Positions 1 through 11,160 are shown, numbered from the stretch's first letter. The stretch: DNA of 64,000 nt from Diphasiastrum complanatum (GCA_029204225.1 CM055092.1:13676059-13740058); one strand, 5' to 3'. Notes: generated from the letters alone by a model not told the origin. Numbers and translations are program-made.

Positions 1-656
1 AGGTAGAGCTGCCTGTGTTGTGAGTATTTTCAGAAAAGTAAGCTATAGCATTATTGGCCTTAAAAGACAAGAATGGCAATGTGATCCACTCAGTCTTCAG
101 CGGAAGTTTCAGATGTGCTGGCTACATGGATACATGCTTAGAAGAAGCTGTAGTCTGCAAAGGAAATTAGAAGAACTTGTTGGTTTAAAGAATCTTAGCG
201 ACATTAAAAAAGACATGTCTTCCATGCTTGTAAATGTTTTAAGGTCCCTCATTTGTTGTACTATCATGGCATCACTTAGCAATGATAAACAAATATTTGA
301 AAGATCATTTGTGCAGAATTTCTTTGATCGAAAACAATAATCCTCGTAATAGAAAATCACTTGAAGCATTTTCTAGTGTCTTCCTTTCCTCCAATAAAGC
401 TACTTCAGTATCTATCTCCCAGTACACTTGCCTCTCCAAGCACATGCATATCGATATCATACAAAATATGGAGATGGAGAAGTCATAGAACTACTGAAAT
501 GAAAATCTTGTCGTATCTGTGACATTTGTATCTAAACACAAAACAACAAAAAATTGCAAAGGGAAAGACATTTTGTACAAGAAATACGTTGAATGATGCC
601 TGAAGGTGTTTACATTTATGTGAGGAGCATACCATCACGCATCTATGTTAATGGGA
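1..656. other. No gene recognised
   Basis: Open frames of up to about 106 codons exist on both strands, but they begin at non-ATG codons, overlap each other and show no domain I recognise. The composition is ordinary AT-rich plant intergenic DNA. It could hold intron sequence of the potassium-transporter fragment that lies just to the right on the minus strand. Confidence 0.4.
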
Positions 657-836
657 CTAGTTTACTGCAATGCATATGAATCTCTTATCGAACAAGGCCT
701 TGTGAGTGTGATCTGGATTGATGCCGTTGGGAAAAGTGATGTTGAAAACATAAAGTGGTGAGGTTCCTACATCTCCATAAACAACTCCTATTATTTGAAA
801 TGCTAGTTTCAAGGCCGTGGCTGCTGCAATCACCTG
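657..836 (-). pseudogene. HAK/KUP/KT potassium transporter exon fragment
   Basis: The minus-strand translation contains [20 protein letters not shown], which matches the highly conserved first membrane segment and GD(I/L/V)GTSPLYV motif of plant HAK/KUP/KT K+ uptake permeases. The reading begins right after a good splice acceptor (TTGCAG at about 837-842), so this looks like an internal exon and not a gene start. After the motif the frame continues for about 25 codons that do not match the family and then stops. A GTAAAC donor-like site lies near 668. I could not find the other transmembrane segments nearby on either strand. It is therefore either an isolated exon, with the rest outside the window to the left, or a captured pseudogene fragment. 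Confidence 0.6.
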
Positions 837-842
837 CAACAT

Positions 843-3124
843 AGCCGCACAACCGCGCCTTTCAATGTTATCATATACTTTTTCAAATCAGACTCAACTT
901 TTTCGACTCCAGCCATTGATCGTCCAGTACCTACTACTAGGAGCTCGACGAGCTTTGGTCTCGTCTCATCTCAATGATTTCTCTGCATACAGTGAAACAA
1001 CCATGGTCTATACAGTACACTTGCAATAACAACAACATAGTTCGTTGGAATGCACTCTGTTCCGTATGTGCACATTCCAAACTGGCATCTATCTTTGGTT
1101 GTGTGAGTGTGTGAAGGGGGAAAGGGGGGAGGGGGGGGGGGGGGGTTTGGGAGGGTTTAGGGGGTTTTGAAGAATTGTTTTAAAGATCACTTAAAAAAAA
1201 CACAAAATTGGGCCTCAAATATAGCCCTCCGAGTTAAAACTTTCCATGTTGTCATTCTGCATTCATATGCATAGATCATTTCTTCAATTCTCCACTCAAT
1301 CTTATCTCTTTTGTCCAGTTAGGAGCAAGGTCAGCATACAATAAGCAAATCAAGTTCCCTTGCATTCTCCACTTGATGCTCTCTTTGTCTTGTTGAATGT
1401 ATGTTCATTATGCAATAAACACACCCTTGATGCTAACTTCGAGATTCTCATTCTAAATGAGTTGACAATTGTTGCATCACAAATGTTTGGACCTTTGACT
1501 ATCCGCACCTTGAATCCGGTCTTCAGGTTGCTACATAATACTCATGCTACCTTGCCATATTACAAACAATGAATAAAGATAAAAATCTAACCAGTAGAAA
1601 ATATCACTCTGCCAGTTGGCCTAATCAACATGATAGGAACATGGGATGACTCTATTGTAATTTGTGATTAATTTGTTGCTAGTGGCCATCAATTTTTTTA
1701 TAGAGTACTTATAGTTCGCACACCCACCCACATGCATTCTCAAGGAGTGGTCAAGGGTGTAGGTGTCTGTGATGTGCAGCATGGTGCACTTGCGGGGCCA
1801 ACCACAGTCCCTGTACCATCAAGAAGGGATCGTCGTGACAGGAGTCGACAACTTGGTGGGAAAGACTACTATGTGGATCGCTACGAATATGAGAATAAGG
1901 ATAAAGCTCGAGTTGCAGTTCAAAGGTGTTTCTACTTGTGTGATCTCCCCCTTCATTTGGCCAGGTGCATTCTTGACTCTTGAATCTTTCTTAATTGTGC
2001 AATTATTTATGATATTTACTATCATAAATTTCTCAGTGCTCAATGAATGATGACACATTGACAACTAATTCATGATGCATAAATGGTTACTGCTCGATGT
2101 AATCTCTATAGCACCCCAACATGGAGGGACATGTCACATTATGACATCCATGTAGGGCATCATTTTTGAGTGGGATGGGATAACCATGGAGTAGCTCAGG
2201 ATGGGGGAGCTTGTTGCGGAGCAAGACTATGTCGAGAGGGACTTAGACCACATCAAGAGATCATGGGTTCGGTATGTATTCACTACTATGATCTATGATC
2301 TAACTAATATCCATCATGAATCATAATTAATCTATGTACAAACTCCCAAGCTCTTTGCTCACTACTTGCTACTTAGAATTTACTATATAGTGTGCACTGT
2401 GTACACTTCATATTTCAAATTTCAAGATTCTGACCTTCTTGATCAAAGAGATATTATAAGGCTTTACTTTTTCCTCATTTACTGGAATCTTGCTCTTGCT
2501 GTATAGGTGATACTTGCTGAAATTGAGAAGAGACAAACCACGGGTTACCGTATCATCCATACATTTCACTTTTTAAAGCTTTAAGCGACTTGGAAATGAC
2601 CCATAGGAATGCAATAGCAATCTTAATTGAATTCTATGAGCCATAGCCACATTTCCTAATTATTGGCATCCAGAAATTGCTGATAGGCACCAGCGCGATG
2701 CAGTGCTGAAATCAGATAAGTTTGATATTACAAGGCAACACTATTAGGAGCAAGAACACACTGGTCTCGTTTCACCAATTTGCAACCATAGCAGGATACA
2801 AACAGCACAAGAAAGGAATACAGATAAGGTCAAAGTCGAAACAAATGCGAACAAGGTTCTGATCATACATTAACAGATGCATTAGCAAACTGAAATTCTC
2901 ACTAACACTAGGGACCCATGGAATTCCATCTCAATAATTGCTAAATATCTTGCTGCAGGCTGCTGATTAGAAGGCAATGTACTGTTATCGCACTTCAGCA
3001 CCTGGATATTGTTACAGAAATGGTGTCATGAAAGTAATAGAGCAAAAAACTATATACTCCAAACCTCCTCCAAATATGTTAGAAGGCTTTAGCTGATAAA
3101 GATATTCATCATGACCCCAGGACA
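843..3124. other. Unassigned region, possible host exons
   Basis: No domain is recognised. Overlapping plus-strand frames at 1732-1983 and 1763-2050 are richer in GC than the surroundings, and their shared stretch ends next to a possible GT donor near 1925. A second coding-like stretch at about 2199-2270 (reading MGELVAEQDYVERDLDHIK) ends at a GTATGT donor-like site. These could be exons of an unrecognised gene, but no continuous gene model can be built by eye. Confidence 0.25.
1116..1174 (+). repeat. G-rich low-complexity tract
   Basis: The plus strand holds runs of 5, 6, 15, 3, 3 and 5 G residues separated by one to four other bases, with an uninterrupted run of 15 G at 1131-1145. The spacing satisfies the usual G-quadruplex pattern. 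It lies in non-coding DNA. Confidence 0.85.
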
Positions 3125-3407
3125 TTAGCGCCTTGTCCAAACCACAACCTTCTTCATATATCCCATTCTTCGGGTTAAACTTTGGGTTGTAGAAGTCTGT
3201 GTTACTCTTAAAATACTATAGCTGTAGTGGCACCAACACGTTGAGAGAGTGATCCTTGTACATAAACAGGTTCTTATTCCCAAACCTTCGCATAAATTTT
3301 GAGATCTATGCACCTCGGAATGGACAATATGCTCATCAAAAGCATAACCGAGAGGAAAAGTATCTCTTGCATCCAGGGCAAGCCTAGAGATAAGTTCATA
3401 GGTATCT
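3125..3407 (-). other. Possible exon of an unrecognised gene
   Basis: On the minus strand a frame open for about 95 codons begins immediately after a good splice acceptor (GTTGCAG, about 3408-3414). It reads TYELISRLALDARDTFPLGY and onward, a plausible soluble protein segment. I do not recognise the family. The second half is cysteine-rich and less protein-like, so the true exon may end earlier. Confidence is low because no partner exons were found. Confidence 0.25.
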
Positions 3408-3438
3408 GCAACAAAACAATTCATTTAAGTACTTGAGC

Positions 3439-3662
3439 CATTATTTTCCCTTGTTGGTTAGCTTGGCATCCAAAGTTTCCAAGGGTTGGCTCAGTTGGTT
3501 AGCTTGGAATCCAAAGTTTCTTTGTTCCCAGGTTGAAGCTCCCCTTGGAAAGCAAGATACATTATTTTCTCTTGTGCTCAGTTGGCTAGCTTGGCATCCA
3601 AAGTTTCTTTGGTCCCTGTTCAAGCCCCCCTTAGAAATCAAGATGCATTATATTCCCTTGTG
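3439..3662 (+). repeat. Tandem tRNA-related SINE-like repeat
   Basis: Two 86-87 bp units (3490-3576 and 3577-3662) and a partial one (about 3439-3483) are arranged head to tail. Each full unit starts with an A-box-like TGGCTCAGTTGG or close variant, followed about 30 bases later by a B-box-like segment (GGTTGAAGCTCC at about 3531, GTTCAAGCCCC at about 3618). This matches the RNA polymerase III promoter layout of tRNA-derived SINE heads. No poly-A tail or flanking duplication was identified, and no cloverleaf could be closed, so it is not called as a tRNA gene. Confidence 0.5.
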
Positions 3663-3663
3663 A

Positions 3664-4688
3664 AGAGTATATTGCTGTCTTTGAAGGAGATTGTCTAAGT
3701 GGCCTCATAGTGAGGCAAGCATAATGCCACAGTGCAATAACCTAATCCATTAAAAAAAGATCTCATACTTTACCTATATGAATTTCATAGAAAATCAAAG
3801 CTTAAAGGTAAAGATTCCTCATTCTGCTTATATTGTTTCTCCAAATATGAACCTTTATGGAGGATCAATACAAGTAATTGCGTTGATGACTGACAGCATA
3901 ATCTGTAACAATAGAAAGTCAAGGAGCAAAGCCTGACTTCTTTGAAAGTAAAGAGAAACTAAGTTATAACAGCAATTCTTGATGCAGTAATAAGGTGCCA
4001 ACATCCATTAGACTTGGTACTTGTAATCTGCATCATATTAGGGGATGGTTCCTTATTTCTCAAAGACAACCTCATGAACAAAATCAGCATAGCACATATA
4101 TTTGCTTTCACTTTGCACTAATAAAATGTTACGTGGGCAGGCTTCTAAAAATATGTATGATTGACTTGATCTTTGACATATAATTCTATTTGTTGGTGCC
4201 AGTTTGTTGGAAGCTTCCAAGTAATTTAGGAAGGATGACAAAATTTACCATAGGTATTCAGCATATAATATCTTGTCCAACCAGTTTGAGTTTTCAGAGA
4301 AAGATGAGGGAGAAAAAGATTAGTATAACCCCATTGGGGCTCTTGTACAAACTTACGATGTAGCAACACCTTGCCCAAATCCTCAGAACTGAATAGAAAT
4401 CAATTTGTCAAAATTCAAGGAATTTGATTCGATTTGGTGTATGTTGTCCACGTATACTTATGCTGAAGAAATCCTTACAAATTGCTTGTTGGTGTATGTT
4501 CCAAAAAATGCTACAAGCTCCCTGAACTTAAAGGCTGCAGCCTGCAATGTACCATGAATTAGCCCTGTCAAACAAAACCAGTCATTGGGATGATCATTTT
4601 GGATTGCTTCTGCTGTCTGCAACAAATTCTCTATTTGGGGTTCTCGTCAAGATCAGGATCACTTTCATCCACATAGTCACTGAGAAGT
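3664..4688. other. No gene seen
   Basis: AT-rich DNA with only short open frames of about 60 codons on both strands. No motif, repeat or splice-consistent coding stretch stood out. Confidence 0.4.
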
Positions 4689-6428
4689 TCACACAGATAT
4701 CATCTTGGTGGAGATATACTCTCCACCATTATCACTCCTTAATAATTTAATTCTAGCATCAAGTTGATTTTCAGCTAGAGTTTTGAACTTAACAAAAGCT
4801 TCAAACACTTTACTTTTGGAGTCCAAAAGTTCAATCCAAGTGTATCTAGAGTAATCATGAATAAAAGATACATACATAGATGCACCTCCATTAGATTCTT
4901 GAGAAAAAGAGTGCACATCACTATGAATAAGATCTAATGGTTTTGTAGATCTAGTGGAAGAGATATCAAAAGGTAGCTTGTGTGCCTTTGAGAGGCTACA
5001 AGCTTCACAACTTTTTCCACACTTTGAGAGTGTCTTTGGAAGGCCGAGAGCAAGATCCTTGGTGCATAACATCTCCATAGATTTGAAGTTGGGGTGGCCC
5101 AACCTCTTATGCCAAAGCTCCACTTGATTGAGCTCCTCCTTCACCATGTTCACACTTCCAAAAAAAACATTAGCATCAAGCTTAAAAAGCCTTCCTTGCT
5201 TGAATCCCTTTACAATGCAAGTATTATTCATCATTATGGAGCAAACACCTTGCTTAAAATGGACATCTAAGCCACCATCCATCAATTGTCCTACACTTAA
5301 CAAATTCTTCGTGAGTGTAGGAACATAGAGTACATTATCAAGATCTACTCTTTTTGAGGATCCAAGACTTAAGGGAATAGTTCTCACTCCATCTATTCTA
5401 CATTCTTGATCACTTGTTGTTAGAATAGACTTTTTACAACCTACAAAAGGTACAAGAGTTGAGAAAAAATCCTTTTGGAATGTTATGTGGGAATTAGCCC
5501 CACTATCAATCCACCATGTGTCATTGGAGTAGCTCTTTGATGTTGATGTCGAAGCCATCAAGGATGAATCCACTTCATCCTCATCTTCCTCAAGAGTGAG
5601 GTTGCCTTGTTTGCTCTCTCCTTGTGCATTCTTCTTCTTGAAACACTCGGATGCAAAGTGCCCCTTCTTTCCACAAAAGAAGCACTTGAGTTTGGCTTTG
5701 TACTTCTTTCCACCTTTGGAGCTAGATGGTTGATCATCATTCTTGGTCTCCTTGTGTTGGATCTTCTTCTTTGACTTTGCCTTTCCCTTGCTTGAGAAGT
5801 TGGCCTTCTCATCACCATCATGCAACTTTAAGGATCCAATCCTTTGCTTGACATGAAGGATCCTATTCTCCTCGGCCACAAGAACACTATGGAGCTTGTC
5901 AATGGAAGGTAGTGCATCTTGAATAGCAAAGCTTTGTACGAGATTGGAGAACTCATCTTTAAGACCATTTAAAATCATTTGAACAAGTTCATCACCATGA
6001 ATACCCTCACTAATGATGGAAAGTTCTTTGTTGAGAGATTTTATTCTCAAGACATACTCTTGAGCACTCTCATCACTCCCTCTAATGCTTTGAAGAACTT
6101 TGTTTCTAATCATAAGCACTCTAGAGGTATTTTTGGATTCATAAATCCCTTTGAGGTAGTTCCATGCCTCCTTGGCCGAGGTACATGATGCTACTTCCTT
6201 TAGAAGCTCATTACTAACATTCATTTTCAAACAATGTAATGCTAGTCTAGCTCTGTTTTTGTACCTCACTTGATCTTGCCCTCCTTAAGGTTCTTCTTCC
6301 TCTCCCATGACAAGATCAAACATATCTTGGAGCACAAGTAGTGACTCCATTCTTACTTTCCAAGTTGAATAATTATTAGAATTTAGCCTTTCACTAGCCT
6401 CAAGAAGATAGGCTCCAATTGAACCCAT
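4689..6428 (-). pseudogene. Copia-A1 gag-protease-integrase, truncated
   Basis: The frame starts at ATG 6428 (MGSIGAYLLEASERL...) and is one continuous reading to about 4705, apart from a single TAA at 6285-6287 after codon 47. In order it shows a gag UBN2/RVT-gag type region, a CCHC zinc knuckle CFFCGKKGHFASEC (about 5650-5700), an aspartic protease with WIDSGANSH (about 5500), a GAG-pre-integrase motif LWHKRLGH (about 5100), a second zinc site with CxxC, and the integrase core HSDVHS...DYSRYTW...RSDNGGEY. It then diverges into non-homologous sequence and stops. Having only one internal stop over about 1.7 kb makes it one of the less decayed coding regions here. It cannot be active because RT is absent. 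Confidence 0.88.
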
Positions 6429-6930
6429 TCTATCTAGTAACAAGTACAACAAATGTACTATTCAAAGGCTCTCCCTTCTTCCTTTCTCAGAATTTAGCTA
6501 AAATGCTACTCTCTTGAATCTCACTAGACTCAAGAAGCAAGATCTATAATGACCTTGAACTCAAAAAGATTTGGGAAAGTGTACTCTACACAATCTATTC
6601 ACTTAAAACCTTGGATTTGATTTTTGGAAGTGCCAATGCCTTCCTATGGTATTTAGAACTGGTTTTAATTTCACTCTTGAACTAAAAACATAAGCCTCAA
6701 ACTCTCTCACAAGGATTTGTAGGTTTAATAAGATTCTAACACCATTCACTCATCAAATCTATAATGGCAGCCTCTCACATGTGTGATAAGTACATCTAAA
6801 CTTTACACACTAATCTGAACCTCAACATCATAAGTAAACTATTAGAAAAGGTCGCCCTCCTTCAAAGTGACTCTAGCACCAATGCTTTCACCAAAATGAA
6901 GATTTCTGGATCATCAACTAAGCTCTTCGA

Positions 6931-6946
6931 CCTGGATCTGATAGCA
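6931..6946 (-). other. Primer binding site of Copia-A1
   Basis: The minus strand reads TGCTATCAGATCCAGG, close to the complement of the initiator tRNA-Met 3' end (TGGTATCAGAGCCAGG), immediately next to the inner LTR edge. It fixes the LTR boundary at 6947. Confidence 0.75.
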
Positions 6947-7762
6947 TGTCAAATTTCAGAGTTGAAGGACTAAAATTGATCTACAAATGATCACAAAGAG
7001 TGATTGGTAGCTTGGGATCTTGATCTATATCAAGACTAGCTTCCAAATCTAGCTTCTACTTGACAATCTTTGTGATTCCAAGCAAGAACAATAAAAAAAG
7101 ATGATCCACGGCTTCACACGTGTGAAGTACAGCTACTGTATGGCCTGATAACAGAGAAATAGTTTACTTATCATTTACAAAGCAATTATCCACAAAGAAA
7201 GTGCTTAAGAGAGTCAAAACACAATGATAGCTCCACAAACCAAGATTTCTCATCATTAGCTCAAAAAATGGATCCATCATGGATCAAGTACAAAATCACC
7301 ATAATCTCTCTCTAAGCTGCATCCAGCACGTGTGGGACAACTCATTGTACTTATCCATATCCACTTTGGATAAGATCTATCAAGTTTGCCACATCATCTA
7401 CTGGTGGTTTGTGTTGACCTTCTAGATTCCTACAATCTAGAACTCAATGTTAACTCCTATAATTTAGGAGATGTCATATTAGACTCAAATGAAAGCTAAT
7501 CACAATGGATCTTAATATTACAAGTGTCATTTCACATGTGTGGACAGATCCTCACACGTGTGGATCCACGTAGATGTCTGATTCATCAAAAACCAGGTGA
7601 AAATTGCTAAATTATAACACGTACTCAGACAATGTTTCACACGTGTGAAACCAGAAAGTATACCTACCTTCAATTAATAATTGTTCTGTTAGGATTTTGT
7701 GTCTAGAATTGATCTAGATTGATCTTAATCTCAAGTAGATTGATAGATCAAGTAATCTGACA
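6947..7762 (-). repeat. 5' LTR of Copia-A1
   Basis: The inner end is fixed by the PBS and by the terminal dinucleotide CA on the minus strand. The outer end is estimated at a TG near 7762 because no second LTR of this copy remains. The LTR is full of perfect palindromes with an ACGTG core: CTTCACACGTGTGAAG at 7112-7127, GTTTCACACGTGTGAAAC at 7634-7651, and related CACACGTGTG or CACATGTGTG boxes at about 7327, 7533 and 7552. Its inner end resembles the end of the LTR at 15129-15828. Confidence 0.6.
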
Positions 7763-7819
7763 ACCAATCCCTCTTGAGGATCAGATTAGGATCCACTCTT
7801 GGTCCTTTTTGTACTTTTC

Positions 7820-10097
7820 TCACATGCCTTCTTTGAAGCAATTGAATGCTTCTGACTTGCTCTTTATGAACATAATTCTGGTGAACCGAGAGTAGTCATC
7901 AATGAATGAAATAAAATATAGAGCTTGATCCAAAGAGGGTACGCTCATATGTGCATAAACTGCACAGCCAAAGATTCTGACGTGAGACAGGTTGGGCTTT
8001 CTACCCCACCATAGCTCATGTGGTGTCGTGTGAGGGACACCAGACTTCCATGTTCTGTTCTGGATGTATGCGACTGTAGCTATTGCTTCAGCCCACAGTA
8101 TCCTTGGAGCTTTCGAGTAGGCCATCATGCATCTGGCTGCTTCCATCAGGGTCCTGTTCTTTCGTTTAGCAACACCATTGTGTTGTGGTGTGTAGGCTAC
8201 AGTTCTTCTGTGAATGATGCCACGATCATTGCAGAAGTCAGTGAAGGATTCGAGATGTATTTGTCACCTCGATCTGTTCTGATCTGCTTCACTTTGCTGC
8301 CTCTACATCTCTCTGCCCAATTCACATATTCTGTGAATTTATCAGGTGATTCAAATTTATTCTGAATAAAATACATTCTGGCAAATTTTCTATAATCATC
8401 AATGAAGGTTATATAATATTTTGAACCCCCTACTGAAATCACGTTGAATGGTCCACAGATGTCAGAATGCACTTACTCCAGAATCTTAGTCGTTATGTAG
8501 GAGTCTTTGACGAATGGTGTGCATGACATCTTGCCCTTCAAACATGCATCACAGGTGGTCGAACTGGCTGCATTCGAGATGCTGACCCCTGCTATCGCTC
8601 CATGATGGCTTGCCTAGTAAAGTGCCATTGAGTTCATGTGGCAGAGTCTTCTTTGCCACAGAGTGTCTGGTGAGTCGTCATGAGTCTAATGCACCTGATC
8701 TTCAGGTAGGCGTACTTCAGATGATATAGGTTACCTTTCCTTCTGCCTTGAGCGATGAGAGTACTTGTACTGGTGTCAATCACATTGCATGCTTCATTAG
8801 AAAACATCACACGCATTCCTGCATCTGCTATTGTTGCTACAAAAAGCAAGTCTTGTTGCAGAGTAGGCATGAATAGAACATCTTCGAGTCGTCCATGTTG
8901 TCGTTAGTGTTGATCCATAGTGAACCAATACCGTTCACTTGATGTCTAGATCCATCTCCAAGAACTATGAATCTTGAGGGATCTGCACTTCTGAAATCAG
9001 ACATTATTCATCTTGATGTCACGAAGTGTGAGGTGGCTCTTGAGTCTAGAATCACCTCATGTGTGTCAGATGTTGATGCTGCACACACGGCTTCATAGAT
9101 GTAGGGGCTCGAACAATTTCTGTTCGTTCTTTCTTCACCCATCTTTGAGCTCTCGGGCTCCTCGACATAGGACAAATTGTTGTTGTTCTCCTGTCTGTTC
9201 TGTGCTGATTTGTTTCTCAGGTTTTGGCGGCAATCCACGGTTGTGTGACCCTTCTTATGACAATGGATGCACTCAATCTTAGGATTGAGCCAACATGTAT
9301 CAACTGTATGCCCGTCTCTTCTGCATCTCATGCAATTCTTCTTGTCTGCACCTTGTTGTTTTGACCTCTCTTTGTTCTTCTAGTTGCCTTTGTTGGTCCT
9401 CTCTGCTTTCTAGTCATGATCTTGCCTTTAATTCGACTCCCTCTTAGGCTTAAACTGTTTTTTGGATTTTCCTTTATTGTCATAGAGGGCTTGGTTAGAA
9501 CCATCCTTGTGATCAAGTGTTCTCTAGCCTCAACTTCCTCTCGAATCTCAACAATCGCCTTTTCAAGGTTCATGGTAGGATCTTTCGTGAGCAGGGTTCT
9601 CGTAATTTGGAATGATCTGGGTAAGGCTCTCAACAAGTACGTGAGCTGCTTCTCAGCTAACACAACGTTCTCTGCTCCAAAGTTATGTAGTGATAGAAAC
9701 AGATCCTTCATCTTTCTCACGAAAGAAGTGAGGTCTTTTCCATCCCACTGTAGATTCATCAACTGATCTTCCAGCATCATGATCTGACTTCTTGATTTTG
9801 TCTGAAATTTGGTGAGCAATGCATCCCACATCTCCTTAGCTTTGGAGAGTGTAGCTAGGTCAAGTGTGAGACTATCTTCAATGGAAGTTGATAGCAAGCT
9901 ACTGCCTTGTCATTTTTCTCCCTCCATTCATGTAGCTCCTTGCCTGTTGCGTAGGCATTTCTTTAGTGCCATCCACCTAGGGGAAGAGTCCTATCCTTGA
10001 GTATCAAAGATGTCTTAACTTTTCAGACCAGAAAGTTAGATCTTGAAGAATCAAGTATTGTGCAGATCTTGCTCTGCATGCTGCTGATTGAAGCCAT
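7820..10097 (-). pseudogene. Copia-B1 gag-pol remnant
   Basis: Gag starts at ATG 10097 (MASISSMQSKICTILD...) and hits a TGA where family members have a Trp codon in the WKVKTSLIL motif. Frameshifts follow, with the best gag block at 9328-9897. The zinc knuckle CIHCHKKGHTTVDC lies at about 9220-9265. The protease active site reads LDSRATSH: the catalytic-loop Gly of DSG is replaced by Arg. Integrase blocks are at 8197-8472 (HSDICGPF...FIDDY) and 7925-8146 (MMAYSKAPRILWAEAI...FGCAVYAH). At about 7925 the frame passes without a break into another integrase core (YFISFIDDYSRFTRI), which belongs upstream in a normal polyprotein. Confidence 0.82.
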
Positions 10098-10183
10098 TGC
10101 TTCTTGGAATCTGTTCCCTTGTTAATGGTTGACGGTCTGAATGCTTGGCCTCCTGGATTTGATAGCTTCTCGGCTATGTCAGA

Positions 10184-10196
10184 GGCTCTGATACCA
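10184..10196 (-). other. Primer binding site of Copia-B1
   Basis: A perfect minus-strand TGGTATCAGAGCC, complementary to initiator tRNA-Met, sits three bases from the LTR end. A second related motif (GCTATCAAATCCAGG) lies about 30 bases downstream in the leader, as in other family B members. Confidence 0.85.
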
Positions 10197-10200
10197 TTGA

Positions 10201-10870
10201 TGAAGATGGAATTTCGCAGTCGCAAAGCTGTGTGACAACCACAATCCTCTTGCGATTCGGATAGAGTTCAGATGCGATCGCTGGACACTGCCAAATGAAT
10301 CACTCCTACAATCCTCTAGAATGTAGTCAGGCACTGCTGATCTACATTTATAAAATTAATGTAGCATTCAACATAGTTTCAACCAAGGTGCGAAATTCAA
10401 ATGAACAAGAAAACTCAAACACACGATTTATAGCAGACGCATTTGCATTCGAGATCAGACACAACAAGAAAAATCATTTATATTGACCTTTCTCTGATTT
10501 CTTCAAGAACTACATGCAAATCCACACAGTGCATTGGAGTGGGAGAAAACGGGGTCTCTCACGAGTAATCGTCTTGCTTTACTAGCGGACAGTTGGATCT
10601 ACAGATCCTAGACAGAATTGTCTTCGCATGCAGGCGGACATGTATTCTGTAATTTCGTCTTGATTGCTTACTAGCATCAGACTACTACATTACACTGTAT
10701 GTGTATTCTGTTCTCTGCTGATCTATATGTCAAGTATCATCCAGTAAGTATAGTCTCTCTATGTAAATCTAAGATTAGAGTGATTAATCATCTACAACTA
10801 ATCAGAGAATTACAAGAGTGGCAGATTAGCCACGACCTAAAGTGTATCTGCTGACGTCATGCCATCAGAT
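10201..10870 (-). repeat. 5' LTR of Copia-B1
   Basis: The inner boundary (CA on the minus strand) is set by the PBS. The outer boundary is approximate because no matching 3' LTR was found. Near the outer end, in the expected U3 enhancer position, is a perfect 8-bp TGACGTCA palindrome (10852-10859), a bZIP/TGA-factor type site. A TATA-like segment (CTATACTTA, minus strand) lies near 10750. Confidence 0.5.
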
Positions 10871-10919
10871 CATATATCTGTACTTCTGGGTACTGCATGA
10901 TCTTTGCTGGTACTCTTTG

Positions 10920-11160
10920 GAGTGTGAGGAAAAAACGGGTTTCACGACATTTTTCGTGTCGCGTCGTTGGTTTTGTTTCCATTGTTGGTTTCGTTTTGCT
11001 CGTCTGCCTTTCTCTCGTACTGGACCGCAAAAGATTCTCGTGTTGGACCACAAAAGATTCTTGTTCTTGAATCTTTCGTGTTCGCGAACCGTTCGTCTTC
11101 GTTTCCTTTGACTTTCGTGTTCACGAACATCTTCGTCAGGTGGAGGGCTGAAAGCTAGCA
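10920..11160. repeat. Cluster of TTCGCGAA-like boxes
   Basis: Non-coding DNA in which TTCnnGAA octamers and close variants recur (TTCGCGAA near 11076, TTCACGAA near 11120, and several half sites). Similar clusters occur at 13080-13450, 18040-18250 and 61430-61575. Short frames on both strands here are artefacts of the repetition. Confidence 0.5.

Larger units (their letters stand above)
4689..7762 (-). mobile_element. Copia-A1: 3'-truncated Ty1/copia element
   Basis: A minus-strand Ty1/copia retrotransposon in the order LTR, PBS, leader, gag, protease, integrase start. The 5' LTR is at 6947-7762 (outer edge approximate), the PBS at 6931-6946 and gag starts at 6428. The element breaks off inside the integrase core near 4700-4715, so reverse transcriptase, RNase H and the 3' LTR are missing. 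Other family A pieces are at 14223-15828 and 30338-32590, recognised by LTRs beginning TGTGAAGAATTG and by related connector sequence. Confidence 0.85.
7815..10870 (-). mobile_element. Copia-B1: decayed Ty1/copia element
   Basis: A minus-strand copia element with LTR (10201 to about 10870), PBS (10184-10196), gag (from 10097), zinc knuckle, protease and integrase. It ends at 7815-7925 in a second, foreign piece of integrase. RT and RNase H are missing. The gag start and integrase resemble Copia-B3 at 51762-55316, so the two form one family. Confidence 0.8.

Noticed and set aside
3490-3662. A functional tRNA gene
   Set aside because: A-box and B-box-like sequences are present, but no acceptor or anticodon stem could be paired and the unit is tandemly repeated. 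A SINE-like repeat explains it better.
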